A DNA stretch of 64,000 nt from Enoplosus armatus. Taxonomy: Eukaryota; Chordata; Actinopteri; Centrarchiformes; Enoplosidae. Location of the stretch: the NCBI RefSeq assembly GCF_043641665.1, contig NC_092182.1:20521241-20585240 (forward strand). Direction: 5' to 3'. Of the stretch, positions 1 to 15,100 are shown in pieces; the first letter of the stretch is position 1, and the number at the start of each line of letters is the position of its first letter. A program made the translations under genes and the position numbers. The notes under the pieces were generated by a model that ran no database searches, was not told the origin of the DNA, and saw only the letters and a program-made list of their open reading frames with translations.

Positions 1-284
1 CTGGAAGAGGAACATTTTAAGTGGTACAAACTTAGGATCATTTTGAAGAACATTTTCCATACCTACCCATTTACCGTCTTTAAAAAAAATTAGCAGTCGG
101 GACATCATTACGAATTTTACATTCTTGCATTTCATAAAAAAACACGACTGATGATGACTACATTAATGTTTTTGAACATCGAAATGTAATTTAAAAATCA
201 CTTTTGACATTCAGGGACTGTCTGTTTGATTCAAATTATTGTCATGAATTAAAACTGACAGCGTATTGCTTATATTGTGTTTAC

Positions 285-457
285 TGACCGACTATCTTCC
301 CGTATGCGCTGAACAGGTCTTCCATATCCTTTTTTTCCATGTCGGATGTCGGCAAATTCCCAACAAAAATCCTTCGCTCCAAATCTCGAGGATCATTACT
401 GCTGCAGGAGCGTGAATAACGCCCTGGTGATGTGCTGCGGCTTCTTCTGCGAGACAT
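285..457 (-). CDS. RS-rich, RRM-containing protein, first coding exon (partial)
   Basis: Reading the minus strand from the ATG at 457-455 gives a start rich in Arg/Ser (MSRRRSRSTSPGRYSRS), then DPRDLERR and an RNP2-like strand IFVGNL followed by an RRM first-helix region ending YGKIVG. The exon can end at a donor whose GT is complementary to 283-284 (CA|GTAAAC); a second candidate donor lies 4 bases earlier (CG|GTCAGT). Without splicing the frame stops at once, so this is an exon and not a small gene. The rest of the RRM and the protein lie left of the window. The RS start plus RRM indicates an RNA-binding or splicing-type nuclear protein. The fish NCOA5 amino terminus is my best guess from memory; hnRNP C-like proteins are an alternative. 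The identity is uncertain; coding status is fairly secure. Confidence 0.6.
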
Positions 458-3400
458 GACTCGATTCCCAACGTTTACTGGTTCCTTTCTTCGTGTATCT
501 CAAATGCTTGATAAGTTTGGTTTTTTCGCTAATAAGCGTCTTAAAATTGACGTCCACGATCCTGAAACGTCAGTGAGTTGAGAGAAGAGATCAAATTCCT
601 TGGAAGGATAAAAAGCTTTAGTAGAGCAAAAGTTGCAGGTCAAAAATCACATCAAAGTTCTGAAATGTAGCAAATGTTCAAATTTGAATTAAATAGTGCT
701 GTTAGATCGCAAATTCTTCGGAAACCTTGTGTTAAAAAACAGCAATTTCTAATGCATCCTGCATTTTTCTGGTGCTCATTTGCACAGCAGGATATTATTT
801 GATTTAACTCTGCACTGGACATTTACGTATGTGAGAGCTTGTCTTGAATTATGGCACAAGGGACAGCAGTGGGGCGTCAGTGTATGATTATTGCTGAGTG
901 TCTTAACAAACGCAAATGAAAATCGGCAACGCAAATTCGGTGATACAATGGACTTCCGTCTGATTTTCCCTCGTGCTAGGATACAAGAGCCTTGCAAGCC
1001 GAGCCCACAATTTTATTACGCGTATTGACGTTCATTGCATGTAGGACCGCAGATGAAATGTTCCTACATCTGATCGGAAAATAGTGCACGTTCTGGGCTT
1101 TCACCATCCACAAAAATCAGTTCCTGATAACATCTTGTTTGAGTAGTTGATCACTGGGCCCAGAGGTTTCAACAGGCAGCAAATCGTGTTATCATCTAAG
1201 CACTTCCTAACATTTCCATGTGTAACTGTTTGGTATAAATTAATTCTCAGTGGAAGACTGCCAAACTGAAATTTTGTAGTGAAAACCGAGCATGAAAGAT
1301 GCAGTTGGGATTTATAAAGCTAGAGATACGAGGCATTGTGCTGGAAAATAATAAATACGTAATTTTCATTATGACAACTTTGTCCTAGGGGAAGGTTGTA
1401 CACCCGGTATACCTGGCACACCCGAAGAGACTGTGCCATGATATAAGTTGGCTGCACCACTTTTTCCAGTACAGAACAGAACAGATTGAACTATGCCATT
1501 GCATAAAAATCCACTATGACTCAATATTTCAAGTTACTATAAATGCAAAATTTCCATGCGCAGAAATGGAAGGTGATGAAACGGAGACAGCGCTACAGAA
1601 GCAGGATCAATGGACGAGTAAACGTGTCGTGACAAGCGTTTGAGAAAGTCCGTTGAAACCGGCTGAACGTTGGTGGTGAGAACTCACATTTCACAGGATG
1701 CAGTTCGTAGCCGCAAACATTTTCACGCAGAACAAAATCGCAAAGTTATATTGTCGTTGTTGTGAGAAAGTTGTGAGAAGGTGGAGCAAATGGCAAAAGA
1801 TACCCACAGAGATTCACACAGCGTCAACTGTGCAACGTGATAAACGGTTATGAAATTCTGCATCCACAACTTTAAAATGGACTCATGGCAATAAATAGTT
1901 ACAATCCCAGAGTCAGATATTCAAAATGTTCCATGATGTAAGTTTAGGGTCACACCACCCATCTGAACTTTGTCTCTCTGTAAAATTGTTAAACATCTCT
2001 CAGTGCAGCAGTTAAGTTTGTTATTTTTTGGCAAGAAAAATATGCCCTGTTAGGTCAGTAGGATTTCACAAAATAGCTGTGTAGACAACTCTCAAACAGT
2101 GTTTTCTACAAATTGGAATGCAGCATTTGTTCATATCATCCTCTTCTCTCGAAATGGTAAAAAAACATCTTGAGGAAAATCGCACTGATGAAATGAAATC
2201 ATGGGGTCACCTTGAAAATGCCAAAATTCAAATGTTTTCTTTTGTTCAAAGAAACCAACGTTTGTAAAAGTCTTCAGGATAAATTGACATTTTTATGTGG
2301 CCTACATGCCACAATTTCAAGAGATTTCAGCAGAAGAGATTCTCTAAAGATTTTAAATTGCAACACACGTTACAAACTGACATTAGAAAGTGAAGGCATT
2401 TTTGTTACATTACATTTATGGTAGGAGGTCTTTTACATAATGCCTTTTAGGGATCATCCTCTTCGCTCGAAATGGTAAAAAAACGTCTTGAGGAAAATCG
2501 CACTGATGAAATGAAATCATGGGGTCACCTTGAAAATGCCAAAATTCAAATGTTTTCTTTTGTTCAAAGAAACCAACGTTTGTAAAAGTCTTCAGGATAA
2601 ATTGACATTTTTATGTGGCCTACATGCCACAATTTCAAGAGATTTCAGCAGAAGAGATTCTCTAAAGATTTTAAATTGCAACACACGTTACAAACTGACA
2701 TTAGAAAGTGAAGGCATTTTTGTTACATTACATTTATGGTAGGAGGTCATTTACATAATGCCTTTTAGGGAGCAGCCCCTTCCATACCTTAACTTGAACC
2801 TGGATGCCCTGGATTCTGTGTCCAAATAATTCAAAAACCCCAAGCGTCTGAAAAGGGGGGGAAAGAAAATCAATAACCACTTTACACAGTTAAGAAATAA
2901 ATCCCTTCAAATGCTCTTGGGTGTCTGTAGGAGCTTCACACTACACTGATTACAGTCTCCTGAAGCAAAAACGAATAAGAAGTGTGAGTCATGTTCATCA
3001 TTTACAGCTCTAAAGTCAGCTCTGCCGAATAATGCATCCCCCTTTTAAGTTTCTTTGCCAACACTTTGGGATCAAACAATGTTACCAGCACATATTTTTG
3101 TGTGAATCACATACATGTAACATTCACCTGGTCTGATAAAGGAGGGCATGCAATTCACACACAGTAACTTTATTACTGGGGGTCTATGAATCAAATGCAC
3201 TCAGCGGCTATACTCACTTCGGTTGAATTACGCATTAACTTTTTAACACTCATGACGGACACTTCAAAATCAAACTATGATGGGAATAAAATTTTAGTAT
3301 AACTGAAATGTCTGAAATGTTATGTTTATAAACACAACATGAAAGAGTTCGCCCTCTGAAACATTGAGAGATTAACAGTTAATCAATGAAACCGTGCACA

Positions 3401-3939
3401 TTTCAGACAAATCGTATCAAGAAAATACTACTGAGTAGCAAAACACTGATCACACTAAATATTCATAAACTATCGACTTATCATTACATCATTTATCATC
3501 ATAAGTGAACCCGACACAGAGGAATATATCGTTTTTAAACAGTATTTTGGCTTAGAAATCATTACAATGTCTGGTAGTTTTGGCTGTGCGTGCTCGTGAG
3601 ACAGAGCTCGGCATAACACCGGTCGCGCTACAAATGGCGTACCACACGCTTCAGCACCGAGTTATGATTGCAGATAATATAATGTAACAGGGTTATCTTA
3701 CGATTAACATAGCGACACATTTAAACCTCCATTCCTTTGTGTGTTAACGGTTATGTGGTTACGATGTACATGTGGCTAGATTTAACGGTAGTTGTTATGT
3801 TAGCTTCTCAACGGTAGCTAGCATAGTTATCTTAATACCAAACAGCTAGCTTCGTACTTACATAGCCAACTACATTAAGGTACACTGTTTCACTGCGCAC
3901 GTCGTTATTTTAATTACAACAGAGCAACTCTTTACTCAC
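458..3939 (-). other. Presumed first intron of the RRM gene
   Basis: About 3.5 kb, AT-rich, between the RRM exon and the candidate leader exon. I see no coding exon on either strand. It holds the 318-bp tandem duplication described separately. The acceptor just upstream of the ATG is not obvious: an AG at about 478 lacks a good pyrimidine tract. The intron assignment therefore rests mainly on the donor at 3931-3939. Confidence 0.35.
2135..2770. repeat. Two-copy 318-bp tandem duplication
   Basis: Copy 1 is 2135-2452 and copy 2 is 2453-2770, exactly adjacent and both 318 bp. By eye they differ at only about three positions (cttctctcg/cttcgctcg, aacatc/aacgtc, ggtctttta/ggtcattta). Each copy encodes the same 70-codon open frame, which is a by-product of the duplication and has no coding features. 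Near-identity indicates a recent event, gene conversion, or an assembly artefact. Confidence 0.95.
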
Positions 3940-4205
3940 CTTCAATTTGAATTTGAACTCTGCAGGCCTGTCTTGAGTCTCTCAAGGCCAAAGACAGTTC
4001 GTGTTTTTTTCGGTATCTTCTCACAAGGATGCTCTCCTTTAACATCATTTACGACAGCTGGCTGCGATTTCCTCTTCTTCTTCGTCTTCTTCCTTGAGGT
4101 TTTACGGCAGTTGGCATCCTTAACGTTGCATTACTGCCCCCTTTTGGCTGTTCTGGATTTAGTCTTCCTCTTCTTCTTGTGCGACCACAGATAGTATTAT
4201 ATATA
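3940..4205 (-). promoter_or_regulatory. Candidate leader exon and TATA promoter of the RRM gene
   Basis: On the minus strand there is a strong donor TTGAAG|GTGAGTAAA (GT complementary to 3938-3939). Upstream of it is a purine-rich stretch (GAAGAAGACGAAG type), and a TATATATAA box is complementary to about 4194-4204. This would place a start near 4170 and give a leader of roughly 230 nt spliced to the RRM exon. The same stretch has an open minus-strand frame with a Lys/Arg cluster (KKTKKKRK), but it ends in a stop before the donor. GAA-rich segments like this are also common in teleost interspersed repeats, so the assignment is an inference. Confidence 0.35.
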
Positions 4206-5052
4206 CATCGCCTCCTACTGGCTAGTTGTAAAATATGTCTGGCGAAGATAACGTTGATATATACAGTATAACCCCCTCCCAGAATATTATAATAAAAACA
4301 TCTATTGCTCGTGTTTAACCATGTGGATCATATTGCCCCACATTAAACTATTTCATAAGTAACTTTCACTAGTAACTGTCTCTCCTGCATCACCACACAG
4401 GTGATAAACAATCTGTCCATACAATCTTTATAAACAATCTGTCCGCACAGTATTGGTGTGTGTCCCACCACAGCTGCATCCTGCTCAAGTCTTTTGTTCT
4501 TCGTTGGGTTCTCTCATTCTTTTTTTCTGAGTATGTTTATGATCTGAGCTATTTCACAATCCACAGAGTCTGTGTTTTCTTGTGTCTTAGGCTCTACAGG
4601 CTCACCAGCACCTTTCAGTTGTGGTTCTATTGAAGTTTCACATTCAGCTGTTGTAAAGTCCTGGTCATCCATGGGACACAGAAACTCACAATGTAGGCCT
4701 CATGTCAGCCAGACTCCGTATTTCAAGGCAATTAAAACCAAACGTAATAGATATAGTTCTATATTATCAATGGGTCGTATTTTAACCGCAGCACGATCAA
4801 CTCAAACGTTAATCCACAACTGTCTTCAGTTGTCCAACTATGTGAACACTATGTGTGAAAATCTTTACCATCTGTACCATCTGTACCATCCATTCCAATA
4901 TACTAGAACACGTCAAGGTTGCCAGGTTGGGATATTGTCAGCTTCAGTTTGTATGTGGAAAATAATATAAATTACCATATTTAATTATGATATATAATGG
5001 GTTTTATTTGGAAAAAAAACACGTCATTTGAAAGAATATCAGATAAAGAATT

Positions 5053-5103
<51 letters not shown>

Positions 5104-5297
5104 AAATATATTTTCAAGCATTCGAATATTTATTCATCATAGTCGTCTCTATCGCTTGACTAAATGCATTTACTGTATATTCAGGATAACATGGAAAGTG
5201 AGCTCACCCAGCACAGTTTTGCCGGCTGGGTGCTGGGAGGAGTCACACATACCTGGCAACACCAGCAGTCGCTTTGTTAACACTTCATTGAGCCAAG
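4206..5297. other. Divergent spacer upstream of capza1, with TA microsatellite
   Basis: Spacer between the candidate minus-strand promoter and the capza1 start codon. It contains a (TA)n run of about 40 bp at 5056-5096 and a short three-fold ACCATCTGT repeat near 4868-4895. The last ~100 bp before the ATG are the likely capza1 5'UTR and include 8-bp inverted arms (5207-5214 with 5230-5237). No convincing exon was seen. Confidence 0.6.
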
Positions 5298-8916
<3,619 letters not shown>

Positions 8917-9745
8917 AGGACAGAGGCTGCTGGGGTTACGACAAACACATCGGAGACGCTGATGCTCGCGCAAACATGTGTGATGCAACATAACGTACTG
9001 TATGTCCTTCTAACAGAGACATTTGTTTGGGTTTTATCCAGAGAATGACAGCTTCCATTATGCACTACGAGGGGACGCCTTCATTTTAACATGACATTGA
9101 GTGGTGTAACTGTTGCTCATTTGCAAACATATATTATTTTTGAATACATAATGCCTTGAGTGACACTGTGAAAGCTTGGGTCATTCCCTGCTGTCACATG
9201 TTAGACACACACAGTTTCTAATCCCTCAGTGCTTCAAATGGACACACATCCTCCCAAAAACCCCCTTGACTTTCATGTAGCAACTAATTTACACTCTCTA
9301 TATAACATAACTCATATTCTTTAGGAGCTTCCAATACCTCTATAGTTTTTTAATAACAGTATACTGTTACGAATACTGTATGCAATTCGATATGGTAACT
9401 GCATGGAGAGAGACTGGACAGCACCAAATTATGCAGTTTCTATTTTGGTCTGAACATCCCATCTGTTTCTATTTATGCATCCCTCTGGACACAGGGTTGT
9501 AGCCAGCGGACATGCCAAAGCATACATTTTTCTTTTCTCATTCACTGACCATATGTTGTCATCCCCTCTGAAGTTTAGTTTCTCTTCCCTCTGACATTTC
9601 CGGTGATAATCCCTCTATATCCCCCTGGACTGATACAGTATTGGTGTTCTCTTGCCAGCTGTTTGCCTTTAGCTTTTGCTATATTTTTTATACAAACTAA
9701 GTACATTTATTATTCATGAAATAAAAATAATGTCTTCAAGCAGTG
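8917..9745 (+). other. capza1: capza1 3'UTR with poly(A) signal
   Basis: Non-coding sequence after the capza1 stop. A canonical AATAAA lies at 9720-9725, followed by TG-rich sequence, which would give a 3'UTR of about 0.8 kb. No other gene was seen here. Confidence 0.6.
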
Positions 9746-11500
9746 GTGATCATTTGTGTTTTACATCATGTGTGGAGTTTTTTTTTAGAGAGCCTGGGCA
9801 CCAGATGTCTTCTTCTGGGTTCTGGGAATTTGAGGTGGTTATTAACCTGAGGAGGAGTTTACACTCTAACACATTGATTAATTATTTTTAGACTAATAAA
9901 TTAAGTGAAATGTAAGGATGACAGGATGAAAGGTTAGTACTACAAATTTAGACAAATAAATAAAATGTAACATTTGTGAATTTACTTTTATTGTTTTACT
10001 TTAGGTTGTGATTTAGTAGTTTTATGGTTAATTAGTTAAAGCGTAAATTTCTCACTATTCTCTTACACTCAGTTTGAACTGGCGCATACTCTGTGTCCAG
10101 TTGCTGCACACACATAGTCCGATTGCATGAGGAAACAATACATCCGCCTGAGCAAGGAAATGTGGCTCAGTGTAGTGCAGCCTCAAGGTCAAGGAAAGGA
10201 TGAGTCAGAGAAGAAGGCCCATGAGGCCTGTTAAGGCCAAAAACGTTTTCCACATGGGGCCTGAGTGTGTGGGGTTGTAACTGTGTGAACTCACCCGATA
10301 CTGCACGATACAGTGATTGTGTATGTAACCATTGTTACCTTGCCAGGGAAGGACTCTAACCTAATCTCGAGGGATGAAAGTGTTTACGTTGATAATGAAT
10401 AAACTATAAGAGTTGGTGGTCACCATGACCTGGCAAATTCTGGGAGAAGAACGAATTGTGCAAAACAGGACGAGCAGTGGATTTAAAATAATCCTTCAAG
10501 GACAGGTTGTATTGTATGAGACGGTGGGAAAACAAACACAGGTTTGCATTATAATGAAGCATACACAGTATGATACACATACACTATACACTGAACACTG
10601 TGCATTTGGTACATAACATCTGTCTTGTCCATAACAAAGTATGTAAATGAAGAATATAATTCTGCTGTTTCCATGTGCACTGTGGTTAGCATTTAAGTAG
10701 AACATGTTAACCGGCAACTATTTTGATAACACTGGGGAACACAATTTTTGTTGAGTTAGGTCTGACAGCTGTTTTTAACTAATTTTTGGGTGCGGAATCC
10801 AAAACTGATCTCAGTTTTTCTCTATCACGTCAGGTTTTTGAACTATAGGATCTCCGTTTTCTTAAAAAATATGAAAAATACTGTACTTAACAGATATGTG
10901 TGTGATAGTACTGACCTATTGGGAGCTGCACACACCTCTCACCGCACTGTCTCAATTGTGACTGCACAAACAAGTTGCCACGTAGCTGTAGATGAGTCCA
11001 ATCGTAATCAGCTGGCAAGTCTTACTACAGCTAATCAGTGGAATTTTGCTTATCTGGAGGGTAAGCTGTGGAGAAAAAACATGACGTGCTAGAAAAAAAC
11101 TGACTGCAATTTTGGAATCAGCGTGCCAATTTTAGTTTTAATCAGCATAAAAATCTAACTCAACAGAATTTTTTTTTTCAAATTGTTCCCCAGTGTTATC
11201 AATTACTCCTGCAAGTCAATTTTGAAGCAAAAATACCAAATATTTGATTATTTACAGCCTCTCCGGACTTACAAAAAGAACAACTTGGAGAACTCCCCTT
11301 GGGCTAATCAAAATTTCAAAAAAATCAATGGAATAATAAATTGCTAAAATAATCATGGTGTCAAAATGTAGGCTATGGCACATCACATTATTTACAGTAT
11401 CCTTTGGCATGAGGATCCCAAGCTTACAAGTAAATGTATTATAAAATATAATAATGTAAATAAACGTAATTTACCATTTATAATGTATTTAAAATGTAAT
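9746..11500. other. capza1-mov10 intergenic spacer
   Basis: AT-rich spacer without a supportable exon. It contains the inverted-repeat element at 10723-11202. The short open frames here lack splice sites and protein-family features. Confidence 0.6.
10723..11202. mobile_element. Non-autonomous inverted-repeat element (MITE-like), ~480 bp
   Basis: The left end reads TTGATAACACTGGGGAACA followed by a TTGTTGAGTTAG block; the right end is its inverted complement (CTAACTCAACAGAA, then TTGTTCCCCAGTGTTATCAA). The matching terminal arms total about 40 bp with a small internal difference. The interior has no transposase frame. I could not see a clear target-site duplication, so the superfamily stays open. 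Confidence 0.75.
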
Positions 11501-11878
11501 CGACTGAAGCCTTGACCCATTTGACATGACTTCACGCGGCTCTGTAGCTGCTCTGTTGGCGATTACGTGGTAACTACAGTTTAGGGAGTGTCAACAATAA
11601 CATGTCTGAGGATTCGCGTGAACTCGTCATGTAAGACGGGGAGAGAAATTTAAAGTTAGGCGCTTTGTAAGGAATATAAAAACAGAAGACTTCGTACTAA
11701 CATTGTTCGTTTCGACGACGTGTTTTGTTCTGTCGCCGACGTATTTTCGCTCTCCTTGTGTAAAACAGTTGCAGACGGTCCCTAACTGAAAACTGTTAGA
11801 GGGCGTTCATCAGCTCGAAGTCTGCGCGAAACTGCGCCCAAACTGTAGCTTTATATATCGTTTAATCGACGTTTAAAC

Positions 11879-11912
<34 letters not shown>

Positions 11913-12125
11913 AGAAATCGATCCTTTGAAAGTGAAAGTTTTAACTTTCGCACGCTGCGAATATCAGCAGAAGTCGCGCAAAATACGTAACGTGGAAATG
12001 TGCTCACTGTCAGAGCGCATTCACACCCACCGCCACATAAATACTTCAGGAAATTGAGTGTGTTGGTTAGTCAGCCGATGAACTTCCTCATTTGAGTCAG
12101 TAGCAGCTGCATGTGAGACGTCAAC
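11501..12125 (+). promoter_or_regulatory. mov10: mov10 promoter and 5'UTR region
   Basis: CpG-containing upstream region of mov10. It holds a run of exactly 30 A at 11881-11910, an ISRE-like box at 11928-11938 and a TATA-like CATAAATAC at 12036-12044, which would put transcription start near 12070 and leave a leader of roughly 55 nt. MOV10 is interferon-inducible in vertebrates, which fits the ISRE-like box. All promoter calls are by motif only. Confidence 0.5.
11928..11938 (+). promoter_or_regulatory. mov10: ISRE / IRF-element-like site upstream of mov10
   Basis: GAAAGTGAAAG fits the GAAANNGAAA core bound by IRF and STAT1/2-IRF9 factors. It lies about 190 bp upstream of the mov10 ATG and about 100 bp upstream of a TATA-like box. 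It runs into a palindrome, GAAAGTTTTAACTTTC (11934-11949), which supplies a second half-site in the opposite orientation. Confidence 0.5.
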
Positions 12126-15100
12126 ATGTCGCTTAAAGACTCTCTTGAATCCGGACTGGACTTCATTGAATTTCTGGGTGACAAAATGTCAAACACCAGC
12201 AAGAAGGAACTTCGTCACATCTACTACTCTGAGTTTAAGCGCAGGTGGGCTGCAAAGACGAGCGCGTGACACCTGCAGTTGTTAGACTGGGCTGTGTATA
12301 ATATCACTTCCTGTCTGTATGTTTATGTTCACAGAGAAGGAATAAAAGACCCTAGCTTTTCCAGTGTTCTCTACGCCCTTGTGAAATTCAACAAAGCCCA
12401 AATAAGACAGGGGAACATCTTCATAAATGCCAAACCTCAGGTAAGATGAGCTGTCTTCTCTCTAGTGCTGTCCGCAGCTGGACTGGATATACAGGCTACG
12501 GGCTGGACGTGTTTTGCTGCAACTGGAACTAAATAAGGAAACAAAATGAGAAAGTACTGTGGGATATTTTGCAATACATTAATGTATAATGATGACCTTT
12601 AACAGCGATTAAACCTTTATTTTTTAATGAACCTTGTAACCGGTTGAAAGTTAATGGTGAATGAGAATGGAAAGTTGAGCACACAGTGTTATAAGTTATA
12701 ACTAGCTGGTGAAAGCCTTTAGGAATGTTAGATAAAACACCAATAAATCAGTCAGCCAATTATTTTTGTTGTACTAAGCATGATCTAGATTATGCTAGTG
12801 TCTCAATTAAGGGAGCACCAGTGAGGGCTGAAGCAGAAATTGTGTGCACTCTTCATGAAGTGGGAGGATGACGTGGATACCATTGAATTCAGGAAAAGGC
12901 CATAAACACCTGGCACGAGAGAAACACTGGTATCTCAGAAAGCAGCAAGAGGATGCAGCCAAGACATACATGCTATAAGGACCACAACAAGAGGAGCGTA
13001 TTTTGTTATAAAAGAAAAGGCACACACCAGTATGTTATACTGTACATGTTATTTTTAATCCCTGCTGTAGGTTCGAGTGTACTGCGACCAGTGGAGGAGG
13101 CCCCGGGCCCCTCAGCCGCCGCACAGTCCCAGCTCTGGCCCTCAGAAGACAGCTGAGACACCTGCATCCTGCCCCGCGCTGACCCCCAAGAAAAAGCTGG
13201 CTACGGAAATCCTTCGCAAGTTAAAGGTGAACAGGTGGGTTTGTTTAAGTGTTTGCTCTCTATAATGCTGCAATGTGTCACTAACTCATGCCATGTGTTA
13301 CCATAACATTTTATCAGCTTGGTCAAAAGTCAATTTTTATTGTCAACCGTGAACCGCGGTGTCTGAAGAGCCGGTCAACTTGATGGTGAAGTTGCAGGAG
13401 ACTCAGGGGATGTCTCACGCAGAAGCATTTATTGAAGCATGATCGATCACGGAGAATGGAGATTCAGCAACACAAGTTTACACAGTGTAGTGCCTCCTCA
13501 ATTGGCCCTTGACCTTGGTCTCCTAGACAATGGAGACAGCCTCGCCTTATCAGGACAGCTGCACCATGACCAGACTTTACTTGCAGACAGAGAGTTGAAC
13601 TCAATGCCCTATTACTATGAGATGTACAACTGACCTGAATGTGACCTGGAGGAACCAGTGTGTCATACTACCTTTAGCCTAAAGAAGGAAAATGCCTTCA
13701 CATGTGGGGGTGTTGCGTTACCTTCTGCCTCATGGCAGAGGGGTGACGAGTCCAGGAGAGGGGTGGGAGGGGCTGTTTCATCATGCTGGGGGCTTTTCAG
13801 GTGCAGTGTTTACGATAAGGTGGTACTGTAGTTAAGGTGGTACTGTAGTTAACGTTGTCACAAGAAAGTTCTGGGTTCTAACCTGCTCAGCTGTCTTTTT
13901 ATGCAGAGTTTGCATGTTCCCCTCGTGTCTGTGTGGGTTTCCTCAGATGACAAAGACATGCTGGTTAAACTGCCCATAGTTGGACAGCCCTGTGATAGCC
14001 TGGCCACCCGTCCACCTCTCGTCCAATGCCAGCTGCGACAGGCACTTTTTCTTAAGCTCAATGTGACGTCTTCTTCAGATGTCCTGTTTTGTCTGACCAA
14101 CAGCTCAAAACCCAAAGATAATAAATATACTATCTTGTGGTAACTATCCTCTATCGAGGGGAACGAAACCCTTATGAGGCTTTCTGTGGTCTTCACTATC
14201 CACTGTTGTCTCTGCTGGAAATGGAGACGCTGCTGGGGGTTTTTTTGGCCAGGAAGGTGACGTTGAGGGTCCAGGTGAGGTTCTCTGTGGTGTGTCTGTC
14301 TCCAGCCATTAGGGCACAATATTTTGATGTGTCAAAGCAGGAAAATGTGTAATAATTCACATTTATGAAAGCTGTACTTCATTTAGGTGAGCCAGGTTCC
14401 AGGGTCCTGGTATTGTACATGCTGGCTCACTGGTGAGGCTTCGTTAAGGGAACAGATCCATCGTTGTTTGTAGCTCCACTTGTGCTTTTCCTGCTGTGAT
14501 AAGACAAAATGTCTGCTGTATAAAAGGTCTATTGAGAGTGGTTGCCGCAGGTCGGCTATCAAATAGAGACTAGAAAAGCTAGGCGGAACATCATCAAACA
14601 TTTATATAGAATTAAATAAAGCCCTTGAAGGGAAATAATGAGATCCAAAAGAAATTCTCTATCTATGTCCTTTTCACTTTTGAAGATACTCAATGAAATG
14701 TTAATTTTAGTTATTTGTATGGCAATTTATTTGACATTAGACAGTCTAGAGAGAAAACAAACAAGGGGAGATGAAGAGAGGGGGAGTGATGTCATGCATA
14801 GGTCCACGGCCAGAATCAAACTGGGAACAGGTACATGGTACTCTGTACGTCAACTGCCCAACCACCAAGATCCACTCACCTTGCAGTGTTTTTACACCCT
14901 CTTACAACTACAAGCCTTACAGCTGTTAACTCTGCAACTCTCTCTCCCCGATCACGCCTTTCTCACAGGAAAGAGTTGACCGCTGACAAGGGGGGCATTG
15001 AGATCACTTCAGACCCTGTGGGGAGCGGTGGCAAGGTTCAGTTCACTGTGGATCGTCTGAAGGAGTTCTTCATCCTCAAGTTCCACATCTTAAATAAGGG

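Noticed and set aside
2212..2742. Two identical 70-codon open frames
   Set aside because: They are the same non-coding sequence in the two copies of the 318-bp tandem duplication; no family features or splice context.
3973..4194. 73-codon plus-strand frame rich in Phe and Leu
   Set aside because: Antisense of the GAA-rich candidate leader; composition comes from CTT repeats.
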